In this document: piece by piece, positions 52,943-62,278 of the stretch | Layout of the letters: the number at the start of each line of letters is the position of its first letter | Numbering within the stretch: position 1 is the first letter of the stretch | Assembly: GCF_032452875.1 (NCBI RefSeq) | Contig: NC_083881.1 | Location: 63,185,689-63,249,688 of the forward strand | From: Bos javanicus | Lineage: Eukaryota > Chordata > Mammalia > Artiodactyla > Bovidae | Reading direction: 5' to 3' | Length of the DNA stretch: 64,000 bases | The notes under the pieces: generated by a model | The model's database searches: none | What the model saw: the letters and a program-made list of their open reading frames with translations, nothing else | What the model was told of the DNA's origin: nothing | Position numbers and translations under genes: made by a program

Positions 52943-53462
52943 AATGGATCTTTATCCTATGTATAATTTTGTAAAGTCATTGGTCATTTCAAAAATATTA
53001 GTTCACTGAGTTATGCACGTCTTTGAAATATTGACACATTTCATTATACTATGTCAAAATCATCAGATTAGTTAATATCACCACTGGTCTTAGAAAAGTC
53101 TTTAAATATTGAGAAACTATCAGTAAATACTGGGATGCTGTCAAGTACATGAGCAAATTTTCCAAAATTCTAATTTTGTTCAAAAGCTTGACCTTATCAC
53201 TGACAACAAATACTATCCATTGCTTTCCCTGAAGTGGTTCAGTTTGTTCAAATTGCAGATAACATCTACCAAATATTCAAGTATAAGTAACCACAGTTTA
53301 TTAATCATTTTTTCAAGTAAAAAAGAGCTGAAATAACTCACTGTAACCCAACAATTACACAAGTGCTTTCCCTCAAGGTGATCGTCATATGCAGAAAAAA
53401 GATTTATGAATACTTGCCAGTTTTTTCATACAGATATCAAAAAATGTGTATTCAAGGGTCAA

Positions 53463-53645
53463 TTTTTTTAACTTTTTATTTTATATTGGAGTATAGCTGA
53501 TTAACAGTCTTGTGATAGTTTCAGGTGAGCAGCAAAGGGATTCAGCCACACTTATACGTGTATGCATTCTCCCCCAAACTCCCCTCCCCTGCAGGCTGCC
53601 ACATAACATTGAGCAGAGTTCCATGTGTTATATAGTAGGTTCAAG
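53463..53645 (-). mobile_element. L1 3' end (artiodactyl type)
   Basis: TTTATATTGGAGTATAGCTGATTAACAGTCTTGTGATAGTTTCAGGTGAGCAGCAAAGGGATTCAG...AACATTGAGCAGAGTTCCATGTG..ATAGTAGG is antisense L1 3' UTR. Confidence 0.8.
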
Positions 53646-53696
53646 GACAAAATTTTAGTAGGATTAAAATTATTTTACTTCATTAAGGACAGTAAG

Positions 53697-53812
53697 GGAA
53701 TTCCCTGGTGGTCCAAGTGGCTAGTACTTGGCACTTTGCTGATGGCCCAGGGTTCAATCCCTGGTAGATGAACTCAGATCCCATAAGCTGTGCCGCATGG
53801 CCAAAAATAAAG
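53697..53812 (+). mobile_element. CHR-type SINE, short
   Basis: GGGAATTCCCTGGTGGTCCAAGTGG, GGTTCAATCCCTGG, GCCAAAAATAAAGAC. Body deleted. Confidence 0.82.
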
Positions 53813-53984
53813 ACATTTATGCAACTGTTGGGTTTTTTTGTTGCTTTTTCTCCTCCCTGCAACTAAATGGTGGAATGCAAGAATACATCAATACCACTAT
53901 GGTGTGTATAGTAAGTGCCACTGACTTGACTGGCACTAAAGCACCAGCAGTTTTATCCATCAATGTTTATGCATCATCCCTGCA
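53813..53984. other. unassigned sequence
   Basis: No element recognised. Confidence 0.3.
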
Positions 53985-54870
53985 AACCAAAATGAGATAC
54001 TACTTCAGGCCCCGAAGGATGGCTATAATCAAAAAATTGGAAAATAATAAGTATCAGTGAGAATATAGAGACACTAGAACCCTCCCACGTTGCTGGTGGA
54101 ATGGTAGGTTAAGCAATTGGTTTCTAGGTGAAGTGGGGTGGGGTAAGCCATCCCAGATAAGCCAGCACTCTAACTTGGCTGTGCCAGAAACCACTTAGAG
54201 CACAAAGAGAAAAGTGGTAGATGTGTAAAACAGTTTGGCTGCTGTGGAAAACAGTTTGGCAGTTCTTCAAAAAGTTAAACACAGAATTACCACGTGACCC
54301 AGAAATTCCATTCCCAATTGTATACCCCAAAGAATTGAAGAAAACAGGTGTTCAAACAAAAACTTGTACACAGATTTCATAACTACACTATTCACAGTTG
54401 CCAAAAGGTGGGCACCACTCAAATGTCCACCAACCAATGCATGGATAAACGACATATGGCAGGTCCATGCAATGGAATATTATCCAGCCATAAAAAGGAA
54501 TGAAGTTCTGATACATATTACAACATAAGTGAACCCTGCAAACATGTTAAAGTGAAAGAAGCCAGACACAAAAGGACGCATATTGCACGAATTCCACTCA
54601 TATAAACTGTCCAGAACAGACAAACAGAAACAGAAGGCAGATGAGTGATGGTCAGGGGCTGGGGGAGGGGGAAATGAAGGCTAACTGCTTAACAAGGACA
54701 GGATTTCCTTCGGGGATGATAAAACCTTCTGAGACTAGATAATGATGCTGACTGCACAACACGGTGAATGTACCAGAAGCCACTGAACTGTACACTTTAA
54801 AATGGTTCAATGGTGAATTTCATGTTATATGATGTTGTGTTTTTTTAACCACAATTCAAAGAAAAAAAAA
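53985..54870 (+). mobile_element. L1M (L1MA-like) 3' end
   Basis: AATGAGATACTACTTCAGGCCC...GCTGTGGAAAACAGTTTGGCAG...ACCACGTGACCCAGAAATTCC...GGTGTTCAAACAAAAACTTG...AATGGAATATTATCCAGCC...CTGAACTGTACACTTTAAAATGG. ORF2 C-terminus and 3' UTR, no open frame. Interrupted at 54105-54225 by an unnamed repeat. Confidence 0.9.
54105..54225 (-). repeat. unnamed ~120-bp repeat, copy A
   Basis: The reverse complement contains AGCCAAGTTAGAGTGCTGGC and TTATCTGGGA, matching 57601-57735 at about three bases in four or better. It interrupts L1M between TGCTGGTGGAATGG and GGCTGCTGTGG. I do not recognise the family. Confidence 0.75.
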
Positions 54871-55019
54871 AGTCCTTCCTAAGGTTGTATAATAACAAAT
54901 AAGTCCCAGAGACAGTTTAGCAAGTGAACTAGCATAGGGCTGTAAGTCTATAGTCCTGTCACTATTTTAGAAAGTAACATGTCAACTACAAATTGGCACT
55001 TACCAAGAGCATTGCCAGT
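54871..55019. other. unassigned sequence
   Basis: No element recognised between L1M and the LTR. Confidence 0.3.
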
Positions 55020-55846
55020 GACTGAACAAGAAAGGTGTATGCCATCTGCCTCTGTGGAGACTGAACCCCACGCTGCTATAGCTGTTACCTTCAACAACCC
55101 CTGAGGGAGTTCAGGGGCGTGAGGCACTCTGTGCCCCAGGGAATCTAGTGGGACAGATCTTCAGATAGGTGGATGTCTTTAGGAACAGATTTTATGATCT
55201 CAATCCTTCAGTTCAGTTCAGTTCACTCGATCAGTCGTGTCTGACTCTTTGCGACCCCATGAATCGCAGCACGCCAGGCCTCCCTGTACATCACCAACTC
55301 CTGGAGTTCACTCAGACTCATGTTCATCGAGTCAGTGATGCCATCCAGCCATCTCATCCTCTGTCATCCCCTTCTCCTCCTGCCCCCAATCCCTCCCAGC
55401 ATCAGAGTCTTTTCCAATGAGTCAACTCTTCAAATGAGGTGGCCAAAGTACTGGAGTTTCAGCTTTAGCATCATTCCTTCCAAAGAAATCCCAGGGCTGA
55501 TCTCCTTCAGAATGGACTGGTTGGATCTCCTTGCAGTCCAAGGGACTCTCAAGAGTCTTCTCCAACAACACAGTTCAAAAGCATCAATTCTTTGGCGCTC
55601 AGCCTTCTTCACAGTCCAACTCTCACATCCATACATGACCACAGGAAAAACCATAGCCTTGACTAGATGGACCTTTGTTGGCAAAGTAATGTCTCTGCTT
55701 TTGAATATGCTATCTAGGTTGGTCATAACTTTCCTTCCAAGGAGTAAGTGTCTTTTAATTTCATGGCTGCAGTCACCATCTGCAGTGATTTTGGAGCCCC
55801 CCAAAATAAAGTCTGACACTGTTTCCACTGTTTCCCCATCTATTTC

Positions 55847-56416
55847 CTATGAAGTGATGGGACCGGATGCCATGATCTTCGTTTTCTGAATGTTGAGCTT
55901 TAAGCCAACTTTTTCACTCTCCACTTTCACTTTCATTAAGAGGCTTTTGAGTTCCTCTTCACTTTCCGCCATAAGGGTGGTGTCATCTGCATATCTGAGG
56001 TTCTTGATATTTCTCCCTGCAATCTTGATTCCAGCTTGTATTTCTTCCAGTCCAGCATTTCTCATGATGTACTCTGCATACAAGTTAAATAAGCAGAGTG
56101 ACAATATACAGCCTTGACGTACTCCTTTTCCTATTTGGAACCAGTCTGTTGTTCCATGTCCAGTTCTAACTGTTGCTTCCTGATCTGCATATAGGTTTCT
56201 CAAGAGGCAGGTCAGGTGGTCTGGTATTCCCACCTCTTTCAGAATTTTCCATAATTTATTGTGATCCACACAGTCAAAGGCTTTGGCATAGTCAATAAAG
56301 CAGAAACAGATGTTTTTCTGAAATTCTTGCTTTTTCCATGATCCAGTGGATGTTGGCAATTTGATCTCTGGTACCTCTGCCTTTTCTAAAACCAGCTTGA
56401 ACCGTGAGAAGTTCAC
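55847..56416 (-). pseudogene. BovB reverse transcriptase palm, 189 codons
   Basis: Open frame with motif A (CFIDYAKAFDCVDH, about residues 37-50), GKGVRQGCILS (fingers/palm, about 106-116) and motif C LRYADD (about 149-154). The catalytic Asp residues are intact. It frameshifts upstream into 56292-56678 (carrying a 13-codon insert) and downstream stops at 55847 before the C-terminal piece 55430-55828. So it is a recent but dead copy. Confidence 0.9.
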
Positions 56417-56453
56417 GGTTCACATATTGCTGAAGCCTGGCTTGGAGAATTTT

Positions 56454-56506
56454 GAGCATTACTTTATTTATTTTTATTTTTATTTTTTTTTTGAGCATTA
56501 CTTTAC
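56454..56506 (-). repeat. 39-bp tail-only insertion in BovB
   Basis: GAGCATTACTTTA occurs twice, 39 bp apart, round an A/T-only tract (A-rich on the BovB strand). It adds 13 codons in frame. Confidence 0.82.
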
Positions 56507-56962
56507 TAGCGTGTGAGATGAGTGCAATTGTGCGGTAGTTTGACCATTCTTTGGCATTGCCTTTCTTTGGGATTGGAATGAAAACTGACCTTTTCCAGCT
56601 CTGTGGCCACTGCTGAGTTTTCCAAATCTGCTGACATATTGAGTGCAGCACTTTCACAGCATCATCTTTCAGCATCATCTCAATCCTTGCATCTCTTCAT
56701 ATCTAGAGAACCACTAAATCCTGTCATCATGATATCAGATCCTCTTGACTAACTTCTTAAAAAGCCTTTTGTAAAACGAGTGCTTCATGGTATTGAACTC
56801 CCTTTAACCAAAACCTTATATATTGTCTTTCCCCCACTGCTGCTTTGGAGCAGACTCTCAGAGCTATCTGAAATGCTGCCTCCCGGGCTGCAGTTCTCAT
56901 TTTGCCCCAAATAAAACTTAACTCACAACTCTCAAGTTGTACATCTTTTTTTTTAGTCAACA

Positions 56963-57112
56963 AACAAAATCCTAAAGACACTACCAGAGGTCTGCTAGAG
57001 CTCATCAAGGAATTCGGAAAAGTTGCAGGATACAAAATTAATATACAGACATCTGTAGCATTTCTCTACACTAACAACAAAGTACCAGAAAGAGAAATTA
57101 CAAAAATAGAAT
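56963..57112 (+). mobile_element. L1 ORF2 fragment
   Basis: AAAATCCTAAAGACAC...GTTGCAGGATACAAAATTAATATACAGACATCTGTAGCATTTCTCTACAC encodes GYKINIQTSVAFLYTNN, a conserved stretch of L1 ORF2p reverse transcriptase. It is an isolated internal piece with no 3' end, joined directly to the LTR. Confidence 0.85.
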
Positions 57113-57347
57113 GAAACACGGTGCACTAGGTTCGATCCCTACAAGGAAAGCAGTATACTGACAGAGCCACAGGCTTCTAATAAACTTGACTGAGAAATCC
57201 ATGAGACAGAGTGACACAGCTGTCTTTGTATGCACAAACATATTGACTGAAAAAACCAAGCAACACCACGCTGGAAAGGAGATGCAGCAAATCAAAGCAC
57301 ATCAAAGCACACAGATATCACAGTTAAAACACACTTTGAAAATATTC
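57113..57347. other. unassigned, isolated B-box
   Basis: GGTTCGATCCC at about 57130 is a perfect Pol III B-box in a 30-bp scrap resembling a tRNA-SINE head. The remainder is unrecognised. Confidence 0.35.
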
Positions 57348-57500
57348 TCATTTTAGCCACTTTTTTAAAAAATGGAAGTTCCAGAAAAGTTATGACCTGC
57401 TTAAGGGAACATGGCTGGTTAGTGGAAGAACGTGGCCCCGAGAGAACAAACATCCTGGGTCTTTCCACCTCCTGATCTTCACAGTCAGGTCAAATCCTTA
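57348..57500 (-). mobile_element. MIR SINE remnant
   Basis: CATTTTAGCCAC...GAAAAGTTATGACCTGCTTAAGGGAACATGGCTGGTTAGTGG...CCTGGGTCTTTCCACCTCC follows antisense MIR. Confidence 0.5.
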
Positions 57501-57600
57501 AATATCTTTTAGAACTGCTGTGATCTGAAAGCTTGTTAAGCCAGGGATGACGTATTTTCCCTGCATGTCCCCTCAAAGCCACATTCAAAGAGAAGCCTAC

Positions 57601-57735
57601 TATCTACCCTTTTACAGGAGCTCTTATCTTTGTGCTTTAAATGCTGGTTTGTGTCATAGCCAAGTTAGATTGCTGGCTTATCTGGGACAACTCGCCCCAC
57701 CCCTTACCCAGAAACCAGTCACCAAACCTAGCAAT
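57601..57735 (+). repeat. unnamed ~120-bp repeat, copy B
   Basis: TTTTACAGGAG...CTTTGTGCTTTAAATG...ATAGCCAAGTTAGATTGCTGG...CTTATCTGGGAC...GCCCCACCCC...AGAAACCAGTCACC. Inverted relative of 54105-54225. Confidence 0.75.
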
Positions 57736-58744
57736 CCTCACTTTGGCATGTCTGGTGAACTTGAGTGCGCCTCTCTTCCCGTCATGATGCCTTAACCTTC
57801 CACTTGGACTACTTCGGATATCTCCTAAGTACCCAGAGTTACCTATGGCTGCATCCAACACTGACTCCAAAGGCTCGTGAGACTTAGATGGGAACAGAGA
57901 TTGTTCCCTTGCAAAGGGTGAAGAATCTGGGCCTGGTTCCAGATTTACAGCGGCCGTGAAAATAAGCTGTAAATTAGCTTAAAAGACTCTGACCCCAACA
58001 ATGGCAACTATGACAAAGTCTTGATACTTTATTCCTTCAGATGCACAGAGAACAATTTCGACTTCGTGTTACAAACAACACTGAATTCTCTGGTTTCCTT
58101 GGCAACCTGCAGTTCTGCCCTCAGTAACAGTCAAAGACTAGAGGCTCCCATTTGCTTCTAGCTCTAAAAATTCTCATTCTATGAATATCTGGAGGTTTAG
58201 AGAGCCTACCAAAGGGAGACTGATGCAAAAGCCTTAAACTTAACTCTTAAGCTATTAAGCTTAAACTACTAAACTTAAACGACTAAAATAGAAGCAGGGA
58301 CAAAGATGGCTGCTGCTTTGACTGGTGGAGGTAATCTCTTGGAATTCAGGGAAAAGACAGACCGAGTTTCTCCATAGGCAGAACAGGGTTATCAACAGCA
58401 ATCCTAAGTTAACTGAACTTCAAATTATGCTTCACTCATTCTGTTAACTAAGGCAGAGTAATGAGTACATATTGTTGAAAGTTTTCTTTCTAGAATGGCT
58501 GCAAACTATAAATTTCAGGAATTTGTCATGTTTCAGAGAAAACCTCCCTCTCTAGCACCATTCTCCACTAATGCTTGATGAGCTCTTACTGTTTGCACCG
58601 TTACGGGCACCAGCTTGAAGCACAGACATTCAGACCCACAGAGCAGAGGGTCACCCTGGATCTGATCTAGCCCCATCTGGAGGGACACTGGGGAGAAGTA
58701 GGAAAAACGTCAAAGAGCAAATAACCCCAGGGGTGGAGGAGGGG
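57736..58744. other. unassigned sequence
   Basis: 1 kb with no recognised element, except a short degenerate 14-15-bp tandem motif (TTAAGCTATTAAGCTTAAACTACTAAACTTAAACGACTAA-like) at 58228-58292. Confidence 0.4.
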
Positions 58745-58877
58745 GAAGTTGGTAAAGCAGAAGATGTGTTGAGAACATGACTGACCATGAGCTGATAATT
58801 ACTGAAGCTGCATGCTGAGTTTAGGGGTTTATTATGTTATTCTATTTCAGCATATGTTGGAAATTTTTTCTGTTAAA
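58745..58877 (+). mobile_element. 3' end of an old repeat, family uncertain
   Basis: GAGCTGATAATTACTGAAGCTGCATGCTGAG..TTTAGGGGTTTATTATGTTATTCTATTTCAGCATATGTTGGAAATTTTTTCTG is a recurrent mammalian repeat terminus that I cannot name with confidence. Confidence 0.5.
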
Positions 58878-58879
58878 AA

Positions 58880-59043
58880 TTCTCTAGTAGCTCAGTGGTT
58901 AAGGTTCTGCTTTCCAACACAGGGGACACAGGTTCAATCCCTGGTCGGGGAACTAAGATCCCACATGTTGAGGAGTAACTAAGTCTAGTGGAGGTAAGCA
59001 GAGAATCCAGAGTACCCCCAACGAAAACCCAGTGCAGCAAAAG

Positions 59044-59045
<2 letters not shown>
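58880..59045 (+). mobile_element. CHR-type SINE ending in (TG)n
   Basis: TCTCTAGTAGCTCAGTGGTTAAG head, GGTTCAATCCC, GAGGAGTAACTAAG, CCCAGTGCAGCAAAAGATA. Confidence 0.88.

Positions 59046-59046
<1 letters not shown>

Positions 59047-59077
<31 letters not shown>
59047..59077. repeat. (TG)n microsatellite
   Basis: About 15 perfect TG units directly after the SINE tail. Confidence 0.95.
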
Positions 59078-59129
59078 GGGGTGAAGAGAACTGAGAAGTC
59101 CCTGGCTTCCCTTGTCTCTCTGCTCTCCA

Positions 59130-59785
59130 CCACTCCATGCTCCAGCCATAGGAACATTCAGCCCCTCAGAATCCCATACTGAATACCCAGGCAGTCACGT
59201 GCTCGAACTTCCACTCAGAAGCCCATTTTCTCCATTCTCTCTTCCTTATCTTAGCTGACTCCTACTAAACCTTTGAGCCCAGCTGGGCTTAAACAAACAG
59301 CATTTGCTCTGGGAGGCCTTCCCTGACACCTCTAGACCAAGCCCAGGCCCTGTTTGGGGACCCCCACAGCACCTTATCATAGCACCATTACAATCTGTTG
59401 TAATTGCTGCCCTCGTTAATTGTCTGACTTTCCCGGCTAAGCTACAAGCTCTGTGCACAGACTGTGTTTCTGTCTCTTTACCTGTTTTATCCCCAGAGCC
59501 CAGCACACATTAGACACTCAGTAAACATTCACAGAGTTGACTCATTGGAAAAGACTCTGATGGTGGGAGGGATTGGGGGCAGGAGGAGAAGGGGACGACA
59601 GAGGATGAGATGGCTGGATGGCATCACCGACTTGATGGACGTGAGTTTGAGTGAACTCCGGGAGATGGTGATGGACAGGGAGGCCTGGTGTGCTGCGATT
59701 CATGGGGTCGCAAAGAGTCGGACACGACTGAGCAACTGAACTGAACTGAACTGAAACATTCACAGAATGAGTGAATAAAAAAAAT
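59130..59785 (+). mobile_element. L2 LINE 3' region split by BovB
   Basis: CATGCTCCAGCCATAGGAACATTC, GGGAGGCCTTCCCTGACACC, CTGACTTTCCCGGCTAAGC, CCCAGAGCCCAGCACACATTAGACACTCAGTAAACATTC, then after BovB ACAGAATGAGTGAATAAA. Among the best kept L2 ends here. Confidence 0.85.
59536..59753 (+). mobile_element. BovB 3' end nested in L2
   Basis: GTTGACTCATTGGAAAAGACTC to GAGCAACTGAACTGAACTGAACTG. Exact duplication AAACATTCACAGA at 59523-59535 and 59754-59766. Confidence 0.96.
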
Positions 59786-59841
59786 TCTGCAGTCTCTAAC
59801 AGAGCGGCTGGCACAAACGTGGCCTCGTGTAGGGTCTAACG

Positions 59842-60050
59842 GGGCTTCCCTGGTGGCTCAGATGGTAAAGAATCTGCCTGAAATGCAGAAGACCTGGGTT
59901 CAGTCCTTGGGTTGGGAAGATCCCCTGGAGGAGGGCAGGGCAACGCAATCTAGTATCCTTGCCTGGAGAATCCCACGGACAGAGGAGCCTGGCGGGCTAC
60001 AGTCCATGGGGTCGCAGAGTCGGACACAACTGAGCAACTAAGCACAGCAC
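59842..60050 (+). mobile_element. Bov-tA SINE
   Basis: GGGCTTCCCTGGTGGCTCAGATGG head. Exact duplication AGGGTCTAACG at 59831-59841 and 60051-60061. Confidence 0.95.
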
Positions 60051-60061
60051 AGGGTCTAACG

Positions 60062-60329
60062 AGGGGAGGGGGAGAGGGAGCGGGAGGTATTAAAATATTT
60101 TAATACTGTTAAATGAAATGAGGGAAAGAAAGACCCTTCTTACCCCATGAGCTTACTCTGCAAGCACAAGAAGTTCTGAGTAATATAGGTAGCTTCAGAT
60201 ATAAAATGTTGGCAGCATAATCTCCTTTGATTTGTTCAGAGGAGTACTAACCTATCTAACCAAGGGATAGTTGTTGTATATATAAAAATGGAAACATCTT
60301 TATGTACATGCCTTTGCAAATTCTTCCAC
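60062..60329. other. unassigned sequence
   Basis: Includes a perfect 16-bp palindrome ATTAAAATATTTTAAT (about 60090-60105). Nothing else recognised. Confidence 0.35.
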
Positions 60330-60340
60330 AACAGCATTTT

Positions 60341-60662
60341 AAAATTTTTTCTTCATTTATTTTTGGCTGCACTGGTTCTCGTTGCTTTGTGAGGGCTTTC
60401 TCTAGGTGTGGCGAGTCGGGGGCTACTATTCATTGCGGTGCTCAGTCTTCTCATTGTGGTGGTTTCTCTTGTGGAGCACAGGCTGTACTGCACCCACACT
60501 TCAGTAGCTGGAGCTCCCAGGCTCTGGAGTGAGCGCTCACCAGTCGTGGCACTTGGGCTTAGTTGCTCCAAGGCATGTGGGATCTTCCCGCATCAGGGAT
60601 CGAACCAGCATCCCAGCACTGGCAGGCAGAGTCTATCCACTGTGCCACCAGGGAGGTCCCCA
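60341..60662 (-). mobile_element. CHR SINE, full length
   Basis: ATTTATTTTTGGCTGCACTGG, TTCATTGCGGTGCTCAG, GCATGTGGGATCTTCCCGC, GGGATCGAACC, CCACCAGGGAGGTCCCC. Exact duplication AACAGCATTTT at 60330-60340 and 60663-60673. Confidence 0.94.
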
Positions 60663-60673
60663 AACAGCATTTT

Positions 60674-61423
60674 TACAGTAATTTTGCTGGATGGATATCC
60701 TTATTTTTGAGCATTTAAGTTAATCATAATTTTTTATTATTTTAACCACTGTTGTTATAAAAATGTCTGTATTAGCAGTTACATTTTTATGCTAAATAGT
60801 TACTTTCTTGGAATAAATTGCTTATCAATGTTTTTATATTGAAGAATATAATCATTATCAAGGCTTCTGATAGCTTTCTCAGACACTCTAGTTCCGTGTT
60901 CTTGATCTGCGAAACTGAGCAAATCCTTAACTCTGTCCTGGAACTGGGGTCCTGCTCTGTGCCTTCTGGTAGGTGGGACCTTGCCCTTCATCTGCAAGCC
61001 TTCCAGGGGTCTACTTCCTGGCTGCCTGTATCTGTCATGACTAGAGGTCATATAGCCTGTCTGCCTGCCTGTCATGGCTCCCTTTCCAGACTACTCGCCC
61101 ACCACTCTGAGCCCTGGGGCAGACCATTTTTTCGGAGCCATATTAGACATTAGACATTGATATTAGACATTGCCCAGGATCACCGCTAGACTGTCTCATA
61201 AGTGAACACACAAGCCCCAAGTCGTGACAATCCTTGTAGCTGTTATGGAATATTTCCAGCTATCTCTGCAACTTACATAATACTGCTTCCTTGGTCATGT
61301 ACACTGAAATGTAATTTTCAATTGTAAAGTTGTTCCTTTAATAAAACATGATCTTCTTTATAACGTTCAACTATGTGGCATGTGTTCTGGGATGCCTTGT
61401 AGGAAAAACTGCCCGAAACTACT
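60674..61423. other. unassigned sequence
   Basis: A short tandem (ATATTAGACATT units) lies at 61140-61172. Otherwise no element recognised. A 111-codon plus frame (60818-61153) shows no domain. Confidence 0.35.
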
Positions 61424-61488
61424 AAAAACTCATTAAAAGACTACCAACTCTAATTATCCTAATCACAAAAAGAATGGTATTTAACTTG
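61424..61488 (+). repeat. left flank repeat of L1M (about 60 bp)
   Basis: ATTAAAAGACTACCAACTC...AAAAGAATGGTATTTAA. Its partner lies at 62920-62938 plus 63155-63202, beyond the L1M and around a later Bov-tA. Confidence 0.75.
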
Positions 61489-62130
61489 TTTTTTAATGGC
61501 TTTTTAAAATTTTATTTTTTAATTGAAGGATAATTGCTTTACAGAATTTTGTTGTTTTCTGTCAAACCTCAACATGAATCAGCCATAGGTATACATATAT
61601 CCCCTCCCTTTTGAACCTCCCTCCCATCTCCTTCCCCATCTCACCCCTCTAGGTTGATAGAGCCCCTGTTCAAGTTTCCTGAGCCATACAGCAAATTCCC
61701 TTTGGCTATCTATTTTACATATGGTAATGTAAGTTTCCATACTCTCAACATACATCTCACCCTCTCCTCCCCTCTCCCCGTGTCCATAGGTCTATTCTCT
61801 ATGTCTGTTTCTCCATTTGCTGCCCTGCAAATAAATTCTTCAGTACCATTTTTCTAGATTCCGTATATATGCGTTAGTATACGATATTTCTCTTTCTCTT
61901 TCTGACTTACTTCACTCTGTATAATAGGCTCTAGGTTCATCTACCTCATTAGAACTGACTCAAATGCATTTCTTTTATGGCTGAGTAATATCCCATTGTG
62001 TATATATACCACAACTTCTTTATCCATTCATCTATTGATGGACATCTAGGTTACTTCCTTGTTCTAGCTATTGTAAATAATTCTGCAATGAACAATGGGA
62101 TGCATGTGCCTTTTTCAATTTTGTTAACCT
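61488..62130 (-). mobile_element. L1-BT-type LINE 3' end
   Basis: Antisense ORF2 C-terminus and 3' UTR: TTAATTGAAGGATAATTGC, CTCAACATGAATCAGCCATAGG, GGTTGATAGAGCCCC, CACTCTGTATAATAGGCTC, TATGGCTGAGTAATATCCCATTG, CAACTTCTTTATCCATTC. Coding frame degraded. Confidence 0.9.
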
Positions 62131-62144
62131 GCTTTTTTTAAACA

Positions 62145-62278
62145 GTTGTTTATTTTTTAATGTTTTGGTTTTTTTGGCCCTGAGGCATGTGGGATTGTAG
62201 CTCCCCAACTGGAGATCAAACCCACAACCCCTGCATTAGAAAGTGAAGTCTTAACCACTGGACCACAGGGAAGCCCCT
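62145..62278 (-). mobile_element. CHR-type SINE, short
   Basis: TTTTTTTGGCCCTGAGGCATGTGGG...GATCAAACCC...CCACTGGACCACAGGGAAGCCCC. Confidence 0.86.

Larger units (their letters stand above)
52060..53462 (-). mobile_element. hAT-type DNA transposon fossil
   Basis: About 0.9 kb of element after removing two SINEs. It starts GCAGTTCCTAAAACTTTTGGTCTTAGGATCCC..TTATATGGGTTATATTTATTAATATTTG, a familiar hAT terminal region. The minus strand of 53160-53320 gives a decayed peptide with the Tyr-Leu-x-Asp-Val-Ile-x-x-Leu-Asn-Lys-Leu-Asn pattern of hAT transposases (as in domesticated ZBED/SCAND3-like proteins). No intact frame survives. Family name not verified. Confidence 0.7.
55209..56676 (-). mobile_element. 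BovB LINE 3' 1.47 kb inside LTR
   Basis: Largest BovB here. 3' end CAGTTCAGTTCAGTTCAC at 55209, 5' truncation at 56676. Exact duplication ATCTCAATCCTT at 55197-55208 and 56677-56688. The RT domain includes both catalytic aspartate motifs, but the frame is broken. Confidence 0.95.
55020..56962 (+). mobile_element. endogenous retrovirus LTR split by BovB
   Basis: 5' part about 55020-55208 (AGACTGAACCCCACGCTGC...GAGGGAGTTCAGGGGCGTGAGGC...GGAACAGATTTTATGATC). 3' part 56689-56962 (TATATATTG TATA-like region, GGAGCAGACTCTCAGAGC, AATAAAACTTAACTC polyadenylation region, end AGTCAACA). Combined LTR about 460 bp, 5' end uncertain. No viral genes adjoin. Confidence 0.75.

Noticed and set aside
55320..55889. 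189-codon plus-strand frame (and the similar 151-codon frame at 11677-12132, 127-codon at 63575-63958)
   Set aside because: These are antisense to BovB reverse transcriptase and recur in every BovB copy. They are shadows of the LINE coding strand.
56902..57114. possible LTR-driven chimeric protein across the LTR/L1 junction
   Set aside because: The start codon lies in LTR U5 and the L1 part is only about 50 codons. No evidence of transcription or function.
57125..57140. perfect Pol III B-box suggesting a tRNA gene
   Set aside because: No A-box, acceptor stem or cloverleaf. It is a scrap of a tRNA-derived SINE at best. All other B-boxes here belong to Bov-tA or CHR SINEs.
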